Assembly (NCBI GenBank): GCA_946406115.1
Contig: OX291545.1
Span: 1,922,001-1,986,000, forward strand
Source: Apoda limacodes
Taxonomy: Eukaryota > Arthropoda > Insecta > Lepidoptera > Limacodidae
Reading direction: 5' to 3'
DNA: 64,000 bases
Made by a program: the position numbers and the translations under genes. Numbering within the stretch: the stretch's first letter is position 1; each line of letters begins with the position of its first letter. A model generated the notes under the pieces. It worked only from the letters and a program-made list of their open reading frames with translations, made no database searches and was not told the origin of the DNA. Positions 34,570 through 46,134 of the stretch are shown piece after piece.

Positions 34570-34915
34570 GTCCCGTTGTTATAAAACGACATAATTCCAT
34601 CAAGTTTGGGCTCGTCTTAACGAGTACTTTATCTCTAGGTGGTATCCAGGTTCTGTTGATGGTGCTGTAAGGTGACCATAGGAAGTTCGTTATAAAACGT
34701 CAAAATTCCACAGAGTTTGGGGTCGTTTGATTCGTCTTGACGAATGATTGTGCCTAAATGGTAACTAGGGTTTAGTGATAAAGCTGGAACGTGGCCATAG
34801 TATCTCCGTAATAAAACGATGTATATGCATCGAGTTTGGGCTAGTGTTATGCTTTCTTGATGACTACTTTGGTCCTAGATAATATGTATATGCAACCCCA
34901 TCAGATTTTGGAAAA
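34570..34915. repeat. Diverged tandem array, three units of about 110-125 bp
   Basis: Three successive units share the order ttataaaacga, then tcaagtttgggctcgt or cagagtttggggtcgt or tcgagtttgggctagt, then a cttgacga-like block, a tagg/taga-tggta block and gtgaccatag or gtggccatag. They start near 34576, 34692 and 34816. The units differ by many substitutions and small gaps, so the array is old. It sits between the PLE remains and the Helitron remnant and is preceded by gagtttatttaacaagcttt (34550), wording I associate with a repeat often found beside lepidopteran microsatellites. Confidence 0.7.
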
Positions 34916-35219
34916 TCAATTTGTTATAAATGTGAATCCTAATTGATTAGATAGATGACCTAATGCTAGCATGTGCCGAGGGCTGAATGGTATGAGGGTG
35001 CATCAACATGTCATATCGCTACCGTTGCGCCTCAGGGTAGCAGGGCTAACCCTGTTATACCTCAGCCCTTATCCCTCTACAATGAACCTCTGGGGGGAAA
35101 GACAGTTTATGTATAAGATATACATCGGAAAAACATGTTTCAAAAAAATAGTGCACAAAGAAAAAGATCAGAGAAGGCAAAATTGAAGTGACAATGAAAG
35201 CAATTTTCACAAGCGACAA

Positions 35220-35880
35220 CGCTTAGAAAAACATATTTAGCAGTAGCAAAATGAAGAGAAAACGAATTGTTAGATCAACGCTCTATTATCCAAGATATCG
35301 TCAGAATTCATCATATCACAGAAAAGACAAGAAAAAACGAATCACCTGAACATCGCACTTTAAGGCGCGATAAAGGTAGGATCCGAACGCAAGAGAGAAG
35401 ATAATATGAAATACAAGAGAACACTTGGCCAGGCTCAAAAACAGGATGCTCAGGCAAGCAAGTCAGTTAGCACAAAGACAGCAGACACAAGTAACAGCAG
35501 AGAATGAACGCCAGAAAAAGACAAATGAGAGGAATATCGAACTAGGTAGCGATAAGTACTTCTATAACGCGATAAATACATTTTGCAATAAAGTGTGTAA
35601 TATTTGCACGAAGAGATGCTATCCCCATCAAGTGACCAAATATAAAATTAGTGTCACATCTCCACTTATCTTCCATGAGAATTACGTGAAAAAAATAAAG
35701 AACTATTAATACTGTGCTACCGATGTAACAATCATGTCAGTAAAAGTAATACGTCCATGCCCTCTTCTAATGCATTTTGGAACACTATAAAACCTGGGCC
35801 TATACCTGACGTTATACTGCGATTGTCACAAATTGAAAAGCGTCTTATTTATCGAATATATATCATTTTACTATACCGTA
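35220..35880 (+). mobile_element. Helitron N-terminal remnant
   Basis: Read on the plus strand, the segment has an Arg/Glu/Gln-rich region (SPEHRTLRRDKGRIRTQ, later QQTQVTAENERQKKTNERN), then NTFCNKVCNICTKRCYPHQV, then after a one-base shift ILCYRCNNHVSKSNTSMPSS and PGPIPDVILRLSQIEKRLIY. Charged repeats, paired CxxC motifs, and a P.IPD.I..LSQIEKRLI block in this order are typical of the region upstream of the Rep/helicase domain in insect Helitron proteins (the DUF6570-type region). Nothing of the Rep HUH motif or helicase follows, so it is a truncated remnant with at least one frameshift. Confidence 0.75.
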
Positions 35881-35939
35881 GTAAATCCCGAATTGTTAAG
35901 GCTAAAAAGCTAAAAATAAAGGTTTTTATTCAAAAAAAC

Positions 35940-36422
35940 AAGCTTTTATTAGGTACTTGTTAATAAAAAGAACCAAAACTGTTAAATGAAAATAATAGAA
36001 GCGTGTTTCATTTTGACGGCAAAAATGGGATATGACGTACCTATAAATCGTTACTGTTTCACGTTTAAAACGCACTCACTCAACGTGCAAATTGATGTAG
36101 GGCATAACATTGAAATTCGCTACTATAATCTTAAAAGGCCGTATAAATTTCATTCACGTTTTCTCATAAGCACTTGATATGAGAATCAGTTTTGTTAATC
36201 TAAAATAAAAAAAAGTCTTTAGTATATCTTTATTTCGCTTGCAGTCAAAATGTGCTTTTATAATTTTTATTTAAGCGTGTTACATTTTGACGACAAAAGA
36301 AACAAGGAAGGTGTAACGTACTTTTATTTAAAAAATGGTATATAATGTACCTTTAAAGTGATATATTTCTTATCAGTGTTAAATATTTTTTTATTTTATT
36401 AACAAGTACCTAATAAAAGCTT
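35940..36422. mobile_element. Inverted-repeat (MITE-like) element, 483 bp
   Basis: The arm aagcttttattaggtacttg plus taataaaa (35940-35968) is matched by its exact complement at 36394-36422, 29 bp each. Inside are two direct repeats, gcgtgtttcattttgacggc (36001) and gcgtgttacattttgacgac (36274). No transposase is present. Target-site duplications could not be assigned because both flanks are A/T runs. Confidence 0.7.
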
Positions 36423-37149
36423 TTTTTTATCTTTTTTAAATTACTAATGGAACGCGTAAATTTTAAGAAAAATTTCACGTCATCAATTTTTTTTAAATAG
36501 GTAAGAATATTAACTGGGTTGACTTCTTATTAAGGACAACACACCATCGATTTTAACTCAGAATTGACAACAGCTATTTTTATACATTATTTTTGATTAC
36601 TAAATATTAGAATGTGTATGGATAACCAAAATATACAATTGTGCAAAAATCCCAGTTTATTCGTCCGACTGATTCGAAAGTTACGGGCACACTGATAGTG
36701 AGATCTATTTAGGGTTTCATTTTTTGCACTAAGGTAAGAAATTAAGAAGAGTAAGAAGGTCTGACAGTAAGAAAGTGCCCATGCAAAAGATAGAACTTTT
36801 GGCCCATGTATAAATAAGAAGGATGAGCTAAGTTCCCTTCCTTCTGGATGTCAACAAATTTTTCAATTTATGCAAAGAGAACGACTTCATAGAATTTGTT
36901 CCATTATCTAATACAAGCAAAAGAGATTTGAGAACCATATTTTCAAATAATATTTTGGTTGTCGTGATTAAAGCTCTTTACACTTCTAGCTAAAACAACA
37001 GCCGAGATGCGTCCGGGAATGAAAAAAACTACAAATATTTCCGAACATAAATCTTAGGACCAAAAATCTTACACCTAGTTCTTGTAACAAAATTATTGGC
37101 AAAATTCGGAGTCAGTCTTTGTCCCAATCTGCAAAATTGACAGATACCA
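36423..37149. other. No gene seen
   Basis: Unassigned AT-rich sequence. Confidence 0.4.
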
Positions 37150-37490
37150 AATTTCATATTCAACATTTTTGGCCTTACGAAGGTTATCAGCAAAAAATCC
37201 AATAACTATTGAAGTCCATGAGGTCACGTTTCATGATAATGCAATAAATGTATCCTAAGTCAACAGAGGGCGCCCAGTATCGATTCAGAAACGAAATGAA
37301 TTCAACATCAAAACATATTGAGATAGAGCTCTCGTAATGGAGTTACGCGGACTTCGTTGTTTGTTAAGAGTTATTACCTTCTGTAGAAGATACTCGGAAA
37401 ATATGCCGAAAAGACAATATTTTCGCTTATCTAAGTAATTTATGCGCGAACTTGCTAAAACTTTGTCGATTAAACATATCGATTGGTGAA
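37150..37490 (+). repeat. Repeat pair H, copy 1
   Basis: The block from about aatttcatattcaaca through aggtcacgtttcatgataat, tcaacagagggcgcccagta, ggagttacgcggacttcgtt and aagacaatattttcgcttat to ctaaaactttgtcg is repeated in reverse at 61795-62105 with few differences. It includes agagggcgcc, a motif seen in many lepidopteran repeats. A short frame (MELRGLRCLLRVI) crosses it but is not supported as coding. Confidence 0.8.
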
Positions 37491-38634
37491 CGAAAATGTC
37501 GATTTCTGATTAAATCTTAACGTTTTTTTAAAGGACCCTATATAGTACTAAAATTTATCTTTGCTATATATTTAACTAAACTTAAAGAATAAAGAATGGT
37601 TGTCTGAAAGGGAAATAAATGGCGTCCGAGATGGTTATGACCTACATTGCTGCTTTGTCTAGTTTCTCAAAATATTCACGCATAAAAATATTTACCAAAC
37701 GAGCAATGTAGTTCTATCAATCAAGAAATAAAATGGTTGTTAGTGATTTAAATTAGGTAGCTTCGTAAAGTAGGTATAGCGAGGACTTGCGGAAACTTTG
37801 CTTGTTTATTTTTGATCAAAAGCATCAATGGAATAACAGTGCACCAACCTTACCACTCCAAATTTTTATATGCTTATTTTGTCAATTCAGGATACTTAAC
37901 CCTTTCTGAACAGTGTTAGCTGGAGCAACAAAGTAAGGCCGCTGTTCACATTGGGCCAAGGTGCTGGGCCAAAATATGGGATGAATAGAACACTTTATAC
38001 CTATCAAAAGTTCTCATGGGAAAGATTTCTTTTCTATTGCCTAACATAATTTTGATTTTTGAGACAGAGGTGTAGCTGGCAGCTATGATATAGAATAACA
38101 TAAAATTTTTTAGTCCCGTAGCAATCTCTAGGCGCCGCACCTAATTGTGTGCGGGCGGAACCGCGGGCTTAAGCTAGTGTAATTTACAAATATGAATATA
38201 ATTAAGCTTAGTACACTTAAGTATGTACTAGCTTGACTTCAAAACTTGTTCGTAACATGTGGAACTAAATGAGGTACAGGTAAAACCCAAACCTTTAAAC
38301 TTATTCTGTTTAGCTGAAATACAACTTGTTTAGCTAAAACACAACTTGTCATGTTTAACTTATGTGGTTGTTTTATTTGTACTGTGACAATAAGAAATGA
38401 ATAGTTTTTTACACAAAATTATACATTTAAATTGTTCTCTAAGTAACTTTAGATGGAATCATCACACATAATTCCACTAATAACTCTTTTAACAGTATAT
38501 ATTTTATTTATTTTTTATATATGCATAGTACTTTAATACTTTTATATAATATATATATATATATTCTGTATCTATTTATAATTTTTGAAGTCTCGTCCTT
38601 GAAATATGCATACCTCAATTTTATTCTTTTCATA
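37491..38634. other. No gene seen; one repeat-like tail
   Basis: A tail-like gtgcgggcggaaccgcgggc then ttaagctagt (38150-38176) looks like the end of another dispersed repeat whose start is not found. The 64-codon frame at 37946-38140 overlaps it and is likely accidental. Confidence 0.4.
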
Positions 38635-38770
38635 ATTTCTCTACCCGCAGGTTGTCTGGAAGAAATCGCTTACTTAGCGATAAGACCGCCTTATTGTACT
38701 TCCTATTTTATAATTAATAATAATAATATATATGTCTTACTTACTGTGCAATATAGTACATTACTGCCGC
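38635..38770 (+). mobile_element. LINE 3' untranslated end
   Basis: The string ctacccgcaggttgtctgga, agaaatcgcttacttagcga and taagaccgccttattgtact, ending ctgtgcaatatagtac, matches a very common 3' end of non-LTR elements in Lepidoptera (canonical form ctggaagagatcgctttttagcgataag). Here it has lost its A tail and its coding part. The overlapping 89-codon frame is not real. Confidence 0.65.
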
Positions 38771-39364
38771 GGCCCGCAAATGCAGCATAACCGGGCGATC
38801 CTGAGTATGCGAGAGTCCGGTTATCCTCAGTTGTGGCCAAAGCTTGCATAGTGCTTTTCTCAAACTTGCGTTTAATTTAAAACAATAAAATAATAACGTA
38901 CATGTTTATTTAAAAAACTTATTATATTTACAACTGTATTGACAATAATAAAAATAATTCAGGTAATTTTGCCCCCGATTTGCCGCGTTCAAATGTTGAT
39001 TTCTTTTTTTAAATTAATTTAATGGCGCATATTTTTTGTTGTGCCAGTTCGAAATCTAAATATAACTTGATGCGTTATCGCTTTAGTTATCAATATTCGG
39101 GTTTAAAAAAAAACCGGTTTGCACTCCGGGAGTGCTGGCAGAAGTAAAAACATACTAGCTATTTACTTCCCATAACTTTTTATACATAATTATTTATTAT
39201 AAATAATAATGTTTGTTTATTGACTTTTTGACGTAGTATATTTGACATCTCAATTTATCATAGAATTAAAATCCCATATCCAACTACTCCCATATCATAA
39301 TCCTGTACTACTCATAATCGCCATATACTAAAATATGGCATGGCATTATGGTTTCCGTCTTACG
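38771..39364. other. No gene seen; small hairpin
   Basis: At 38787-38834 ataaccgg and its complement ccggttat bracket about 27 bp, with outer ctgag/ctcag matches. It may be the remains of a small foldback element. Confidence 0.35.
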
Positions 39365-39455
39365 ATTTTTCAATCAGCCTGCGCGAGTTTAAAATTTTTT
39401 ACCCATACTAAAAAAAGTGCACAACGCCGCTAAAGAAGTTTACACTTCAAAAAGT
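39365..39455 (+). repeat. Short shared repeat, local family D, copy 2
   Basis: It contains cgcgagtttaaaatttttta, then aaaaaagtgcacaacgccgc and taaagaagtttacacttc. It matches 23425-23520 apart from a few changes. Confidence 0.7.
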
Positions 39456-39659
39456 TCGTTCCATTTTCTAATTACATATCCATATAGGCCGCTCTCTAAT
39501 ACTGTACTGCAAGTGCGATCTGTTTCATATGTTTTGCAAGATATGTCGCATATCGTAGCATGTTCGAGGAAAATAATAAATTATAATTAAAGTTATCAAA
39601 AATTTCTAGTACAAAAAGAAAGCTTAATAATTCATATCTTAAAAGTAATCATGTATTTT

Positions 39660-39850
39660 TTAGAATTCCGTGCTTCACAAGGATTTAAAGTATAACTTTT
39701 TTGTCTGCCTGTCTGTCTGTAAAGACCCTTTTTCTCAGGAACGCGTGAAGATATTAAGTTGAAATTAGTATCAAATACTAAGGTCTACGGTTTCTTGAAG
39801 CTGTAAAAATGTCAAGCTTCTAAGTCAACGCAATAAAAAATACGGCCAAC
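39660..39850 (-). repeat. Dispersed repeat, local family E, reversed partial copy
   Basis: On the plus strand it reads tagaattccgtgcttcac, a ctgcctgtctgtctgt run, then acgcgtgaagatattaagtt and taaggtctacggtttcttga, the complement of the family E inner and tail blocks at 28330-28505 and 60110-60290. It ends near aaaaatacggcc. Confidence 0.6.
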
Positions 39851-40549
39851 AGGTTAAATCATTAATGGATATTATCCATACTATAACGAAATCTCTCTCA
39901 GCAAAAGTTTTTTTTTATTTAATGCTAAAAAATGTTACTGATATAAAAGTGTGTTTGGGGCGGGAAATATATAACACACAAGATAACACAGCAGCCACCA
40001 CTGAGCACTATACTATAAAATAAAGAAATATTTTTCTAAGATGCCCCAAAAACTAAAAGATTTTATAAGAAACAAAGTTTTTTGTCCCAAAAACAAGCAT
40101 TCTACGTATATTTTCTGGTGTACCCAGAACTTGAGAAATAAAAACTTGTACAATAGAAGTGTTTCGTTAGAGCTGACTAAATACAGCAAAGTACCAAGCT
40201 CGAAACAGTAACTGAATAATTTCCTGAAAAGTGGACTAAGAGCTTTTGAATTAAATTAATTCCAAAAATAAAAGGTTACAACACAGTCAGTATTGTTGTT
40301 TTGACTTTCAATTTTACTTTTTTTTGTTACATAAAAAATACTCTATTAAGGTAATAGGCCATTCATTATAGTAATATACTACCGAAAAACCTGTAGCAGC
40401 ATTTTTTTTCTACAAACTGTATAGTGGAGAGATATAGCACACATCATAAAACCACAAAAACAGTTTCTATATCTATTGTCTAATCTAATCTATTTTTTTT
40501 GCCCTAAGGCTTAAATATTGCAAATTCCTTTATGAGCAAAGCCCACATT
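39851..40549. other. No identified gene
   Basis: A plus-strand frame starting at 40041 (PQKLKDFIRNKVFCPK and on for about 55 codons) has faintly LINE-tail-like wording but no clear motif. It is left unassigned. Confidence 0.3.
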
Positions 40550-40631
40550 CCACATTTCGACTTGGAAAACTTTCTGGTTTTGGCTGTGCGTTAGATATCT
40601 CAGCAATAGTGCTGTCCAAAAAAACTCCTGG

Positions 40632-40704
40632 TCTTGCAGTCTTGTCTTGGTCAGGCAGCCTTGTCATGGTCTTGCAGCTTTGTCTTGGTCTTACAGTTTT
40701 GCAG
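40632..40704. repeat. 19-bp tandem repeat, 3.8 units
   Basis: Units are tcttgcagtcttgtcttgg, tcaggcagccttgtcatgg, tcttgcagctttgtcttgg and a partial tcttacagttttgcag. All share the cag.cttgtc.tgg frame. Confidence 0.85.
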
Positions 40705-41837
40705 AAAATGCAAAAACAAGACCAATACCATAGTACCAAAACCGTCCTTGCAAGAACAAGTTAAAAAAGACTCCACAAGACTCTCGCGTCTTGCATTATA
40801 GATTTTGATTTTTTATAACTACAATTATTTACATTAAGCTTAGCTGCAGCCACAGATTATATAATACTTTACTAGCATTGCAGCATTATTTTTATACAAA
40901 TTTTGTAAAAGTCAATACCATGATTTGGTAGACCTAATTTCGTATGTTAGGAGCGAGTCAGATCAGATTAAAGTATTTCTCTTAAGCAAAAAAATATGTG
41001 TATTTTAACATAGTCAAGTACGAGTCAGATAAGCAGACTAAGGGTAAATAATAATTTGTTTGAACCGCTGGGCCGATTTTTATAAAATATAGAATAATGA
41101 TGACCTTAGGAAAAGATGTCTAATTTAAGTTCAAGTGTGAGTCGAATAAGGGTTTCGTACTAAATGAAAACTTTAAACTATTTTAACCAACTTCAAAAAG
41201 ATTGTTTAAATATTTTTTGATATAATTTGGTACAGCTTATTGAAGAAGGATATAGCAACTAATAAACGTCAAGTCTGAGTCGGATTAGTTCCTTGATTAA
41301 GATTTTTGTATATATGTATACCGTTACGGTTTTTAATTCCCAGAAGGGCGTAATAAGTAACATCTTTCACACGATGCAGAATCATGATGTGGGGGACACC
41401 CTCTTTCAACCAACTCCTTCAGTCCTGCGAGAGAAAGTGTAAGCTTATCACCGTACCACTGTTTCTGATGTAGTCTCTCTGGTCTAAAGTGGCTTTATAT
41501 ATGTCCCAGATGTAGTTAAATACCATATTTAAAGTAATCAATAGACTAAGTGCAGACTAATATACCCTATTGTCAGTTTTATATCTACAGTTTAATAAAT
41601 TCAAAGCGGTTATAAGCGCCTGCGGTAAGGAGAATTAATTGGATTTTGTACTTAAATAACGTCAAGTGTGAGTTAAATAGGCATACAGATGGTTTAATAC
41701 TGAATGGGAATATTATTTTATTAAATAAAAATATTTTTTGTATAAAAAAGAGTAAGTCAGAGCATAACATATAGCAAAAATAACTCCGTTCCAGCGAGGC
41801 GTCCTAAGACACATGTCGTTTTTTTTATTATTTTACT

Positions 41838-42140
41838 AGATTTTGCCAGCGGCTTCGCCTGCCCTAAATTTTTTTATAAGCTATCGGCGCGGAACTCCTT
41901 AATTATACTAATGAAGTTGTGTATGGCTGTAGCAATAGTTCGTTTAAGCTCGGTTATAGTTATTCCTGCAGAAACTTTTTGAATTTTTCGGAATAAAAAA
42001 AAAGTAGCCCATGTCCTATTCCAGGACCTAATTAAATTTGTGCCAAGTTCAATCCCGATCCAACCAGTGGTTGAAGCGTAATTGATATACAAATATCCAT
42101 CAACCCAGACATACTTTCACATTTATAATATTAGTATAAT
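41838..42140 (-). repeat. Dispersed repeat, local family B-like, reversed copy
   Basis: The plus strand begins tactagattttgccagcggc then ttcgcctgccctaaatttt, has aaagtagcccatgtcctatt and caagttcaatcccgatccaa in the middle, and ends tttcacatttataatattag. This is the full layout of a very common lepidopteran repeat that ends in an acatttataatattagta motif. The 72-codon frame across it is a by-product. Confidence 0.7.
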
Positions 42141-42430
42141 TATGAATACATGTTATTTATAGTTTATCATAACACTAGATGAAGTATAGTAGGTACGTAA
42201 TAAGAAAATAAGTTTGTTTTAAATAAACCCTTAACAATAAAGGGAAATGTGGTACTTTAGTTTATATTTTCAGTTTCGCAAGTCTTGCAGTAAGATCAAT
42301 ACCAATACCAAGACTTGGGGTGCAAAAACAAGACTAATCGCAAAGGCGGTATGCGCCCTGGTGCAAGAAACAAGAAAAGACGAGGCGAATCTTGTATTAG
42401 GCATCACGGACAGCAAAGAATACATACTAT

Positions 42431-44112
42431 TATCTATTTCAGACAGTAAGTCAGGTTCTTATTTTATATAGACGGGTGGTGAACTTGGTGGGGCACTCCT
42501 AAGCAACAATACCCCTCTTTGACGTATAATGAATTCTGAATTAAATTTACCGGGTTTGATTACCGGTAGTAACTTAAAATATTCATACTATCATAGCACA
42601 CAAAAATAATAAATGGACCAATTTAACAATCGATACCTGGTACCTAAACGATAATGCGTTGCATTACTGTTTAACATTTTAACTTAATTTATCTATCAGC
42701 ATAGATCATAACTAAGCAAGAACTGCACGTTAAAGCCATAGTCACATGATTCATGATGAACATGATTCTTTTCGTAATAAAAAGCAGTTTAAATTGTAGA
42801 CAATTCCAGAAATTTTAATTGGCAAAATTGTATATACCGTGGAAGGATATATAACTTCTAAATTGATGGGGGGAAATGGGGGGAACTATCAAGAATATTA
42901 ATTAAAAAAGTAATGAAATTTCATGGTTCTGATTCACTTAAATAAAAAAATTAATAACCTAATTAAAAAACCTACTGCTTTTTATTTTACTTTGAATATA
43001 TCCCACTGTAGTCATTTTACTATGATAAAATAGTTTTCATTCGTTTATGAATGAATCAATATGCCGTGTGACGTCTTAATCAGAGTCATTCCTTTTTCTG
43101 TTCTGTATTTTTTACTTCTTAACTTTATTAAACTATAACTCATTTATCAAACTGTTGGACATACTTACTGTGATCTACTTGCATCTACTGCAGGCGACAG
43201 ATTTAAGCAACTTAGTTTTTCATACCGTACTTTGCATGCAAAATAAACCTACATACATTTCCTGCCGCCAGCCTTACCTGCTGGCTTTACTATGTTTTCG
43301 CGCACTTTTTATTCGTTTCCACAATTTATTTATTTACAAATCGAGTGACATTGACAACGTCGCAATGCATGTTTTCTTTTTTGGTTTTGACAGTAAGAAA
43401 TGACATAGATACTATCCCTAATCTTTTGACACCATGGCGCGTGAGGGTGGTAGCTTTTGACATTGACGTGGTGAGCTCATTGATATTTATACCTACTACT
43501 AAAGTACTAAATGCTTAACGGTGTAACTTAACGGGATCATTTTATTTAAGTATTTAACTATTATTTTTTTTAAGAAAAAAATTATCACGTTAAAGACAAA
43601 AAATAAATTTGTTATTTTAATCTATATTCTTGATACTCTATCCCATTTCAATTAAGGCACTAAATTTCCTTCCAAATTATATATAGGTTATCAAATTTAT
43701 TAATAACTTTTTTATTGTTCAACGCATCTAACGTGATACATTGTAGTAATAAGATGTTTTCCTTCTTTTTTTTGACTGTCTGGGCACATCGAGCCCTAGT
43801 TGAGGATGGCGTAAACGTTTTTATTTATTTTTCTTATTTATTTCATTTTTTGTTTATATCGTAAAACTTTGTTATTTTATCTAATATATCCGTTAGAAAT
43901 TACTAAGAATCATAAAATTCTTATGATATTATCAAATGTAACAAGAAAAAGGTCACCATTTCCAGAGTCGGTCAATCCCTCTGTCTCCTAAATCACTTTA
44001 CATCTCTTCGCCGGCAAACTTTTCAATTACAAGCGACGAGTAGAATTGCCAAGGATATAAGAAACGTTTCGGATGAGTTAATATGATTTTAGTTCAATAT
44101 ACAAATAAATGT
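42431..44112. other. No gene seen
   Basis: AT-rich. The 82-codon frame at 43155-43403 is Phe/Leu-rich and lacks exon signals or a known domain. Confidence 0.45.
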
Positions 44113-44308
44113 TTTTGACGTGACAACGTCTTATAAATTGGTTTGCCGGGTGACACTTCAAGAAACTGCGTTACGCTCCGCTCACGTTATGCGCTCACAA
44201 TGAGAGCGAGTGAGAGGCACGCGCCCGCCTAAGAGCGAGAGAGACAGACATAAAATCATTGTCACGTAAAACTTTCGCCCGTATACCGAATTTACAGGCA
44301 ACTAGTTT
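44113..44308 (-). repeat. 200-bp repeat of unknown class, copy 3
   Basis: It is the reverse complement of the copies at 16514 and 24849. The plus strand starts ttttgacgtgacaacgtctt and ends tttacaggcaactagtttt. A few substitutions separate it (for example actagttgcc in place of actggttgcc). Confidence 0.85.
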
Positions 44309-45199
44309 TCTTTAAACGTTTCCTCCTTATTACCTTTTCATAATATTGGTATTAAATTCAATGATTTGATATTTTTAAATATTTGTTAGCTGCCAACAAC
44401 GGCATATCATAGAGACCCAGTAAACTGTGTAAAAATCTGTGCTATTAATTTATTTATTTTTGACGTGCTTGGTCAGATATAATTTTGCACGATAGTTTCT
44501 TTAACATGAAAGTTGTAATAATTTCAGACCAGTAAAGGCTGGTCAAGATAACTGGATTCCAAAAATCAACTGGATATTTTCATATTAGTACCTATCCTTT
44601 AATTTTCACCAAATTTATTTAATCAACAACTTCCAATGATTTATTGCACTTAACTGTGCATGGCCTATGAATTAATATCAGTAAAAGAAACTTGCCTTTA
44701 TTTGAAATTCATAAACAACAGAAATACAAAGAAAATATATAAGTTAGAAAAGACCTAAAACCGAAAATTGAAAGTCAGGTTAAATCATTTTTACTTTATA
44801 ATATAAGTTTGATGACAATCTCAGGATCGGATCATGCCTCGCAATACGCAAACAGCCACTGATTTTGATGACGAAATGTTTTTTTTGAAAACAATAAGAA
44901 AACATTTAAATAATGCATCATAACTTAATAAGTTTAAAATCAAAAGTAAATGACATCGAAACCCACCTTAGCACTCTGGATTAAGACATTTATGTGTTAG
45001 GATTTACGGAAAGTTTTTAAAAGATAACCGAATAAAAAAATGTGCAAATTGAAGGATATGGTTTGGCATGATAATACTCTCGTAAATGCCGCAGTATAGT
45101 ATATTTTGAAAGAAGACTGGTTGAATGGGATAGCGGTGGATGGAAATCTTGAGTGCTGGGGAATTGCTTTGCCAGATTTACATTTTGTTATTATAAACA
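44309..45199. other. No identified gene
   Basis: The plus strand at 45041-45180 reads VWHDNTLVNAA...NLECWGIALPDLHF, faintly like the catalytic region of a Tc1/mariner transposase, but too weak to call. The remainder is AT-rich. Confidence 0.3.
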
Positions 45200-46134
45200 C
45201 TTATAGACCTTAAAATAGCAAAATAGATATATGAATGCATAAATTAAAGATAATGTTAAGAAACTTATTCAAGAAAATACTAATAATACTGGAGGACTCC
45301 AATGCAAACATTTTAGAAAAAAAATAAAAATTCCATTTTGTTTAAAAATCTAATGAATAGCTACAACCTTCATAGCGCAATAACAGAAGCCACTCGTGCA
45401 ACCCAAAAAAACGCAATGCTGGAACACAGCTGCAAAGTAACGAATTGCATATTATGATTTACGCCTAACCTACTGATAACAGAAGCTAAACGAAAATACC
45501 TCATTATCGACCTAAACTGAATAATTAGCGCACGCCATTGAATACTTGAATCTTCATTTACTTAAGTAACTACGCCCAAAAAACATATTAATTAATTTGA
45601 ACAAACAAAATTCAAAGAGTGGTAATACCCCAAGGGGTATTTTCAAGAAAGTACCGATCATATTATTTTCATTGACAATGTTCATCAGCAAGCCTTAAAG
45701 ATACTTCTACGAAAATAAGACATCATTTCGCTGATTATCTTGCGATAGGTAATGAGTTATGGAAAAAAAAGTAACTAAAGCCATAAGAAAAGGACAAGGA
45801 CACTGAAAACTGATAACAAAATACCCAAATGTTGGAACTCTGCTAAAGCAAATAAAACAAAAGAAGGAAGTTATGCTTTGCACTGGTTATGTCACTCAAA
45901 CGCAAATTTTGGAAGAACGGAACCACTACATTGAATACTTAGACTTAAGCCTAATACACTGATAACGGAACTGAACACTGAAAAACTTATTGCCTGCCTA
46001 AGATAAACAATTTTCACGGAGCTAGAACCGGTAAATACCTACTTAATTGTCTACCACACAGCTTAGTTGACAAATATGTGATGCAAGACAAATTTAATAA
46101 TAAGATAAAAAAGTTATTTTAATGCTACTTCAAT
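45200..46134. repeat. Region with diverged internal repeats
   Basis: Two stretches about 490 bp apart share tta-gcctaa--actgataac followed by ga-ac/aa-ac-gaaaa-a-ctcatt (45455-45530 and 45945-46020). A third weaker match starts at 46493 (aaaacgaaaataccttatta), beyond an inserted LINE tail. A hairpin aatacccc-aa-ggggtatt lies at 45624-45641. No coding frame was recognised. Confidence 0.4.

Larger units (their letters stand above)
40550..42430. mobile_element. Possible composite element with caagac-rich ends
   Basis: The left end (40600-40800) is rich in gtcttg/caagac words, including a 19-bp tandem repeat at 40632-40704. The right end (42270-42425) has caagtcttgcagtaagatca, ataccaagacttggggtgca and acaagaaaagacgaggcgaa. 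The shared vocabulary in opposite orientation at the two ends suggests one non-autonomous DNA element of about 1.9 kb. No clean terminal repeat or target duplication was found, and a family B copy (41838-42140) lies inside. Confidence 0.35.

Noticed and set aside
45041..45185. Tc1/mariner-like wording (WHDNTLVNAA ... LECWGIALPDLHF)
   Set aside because: Only a few residues resemble the catalytic DDE region, there is an in-frame stop, and no terminal repeats were found.
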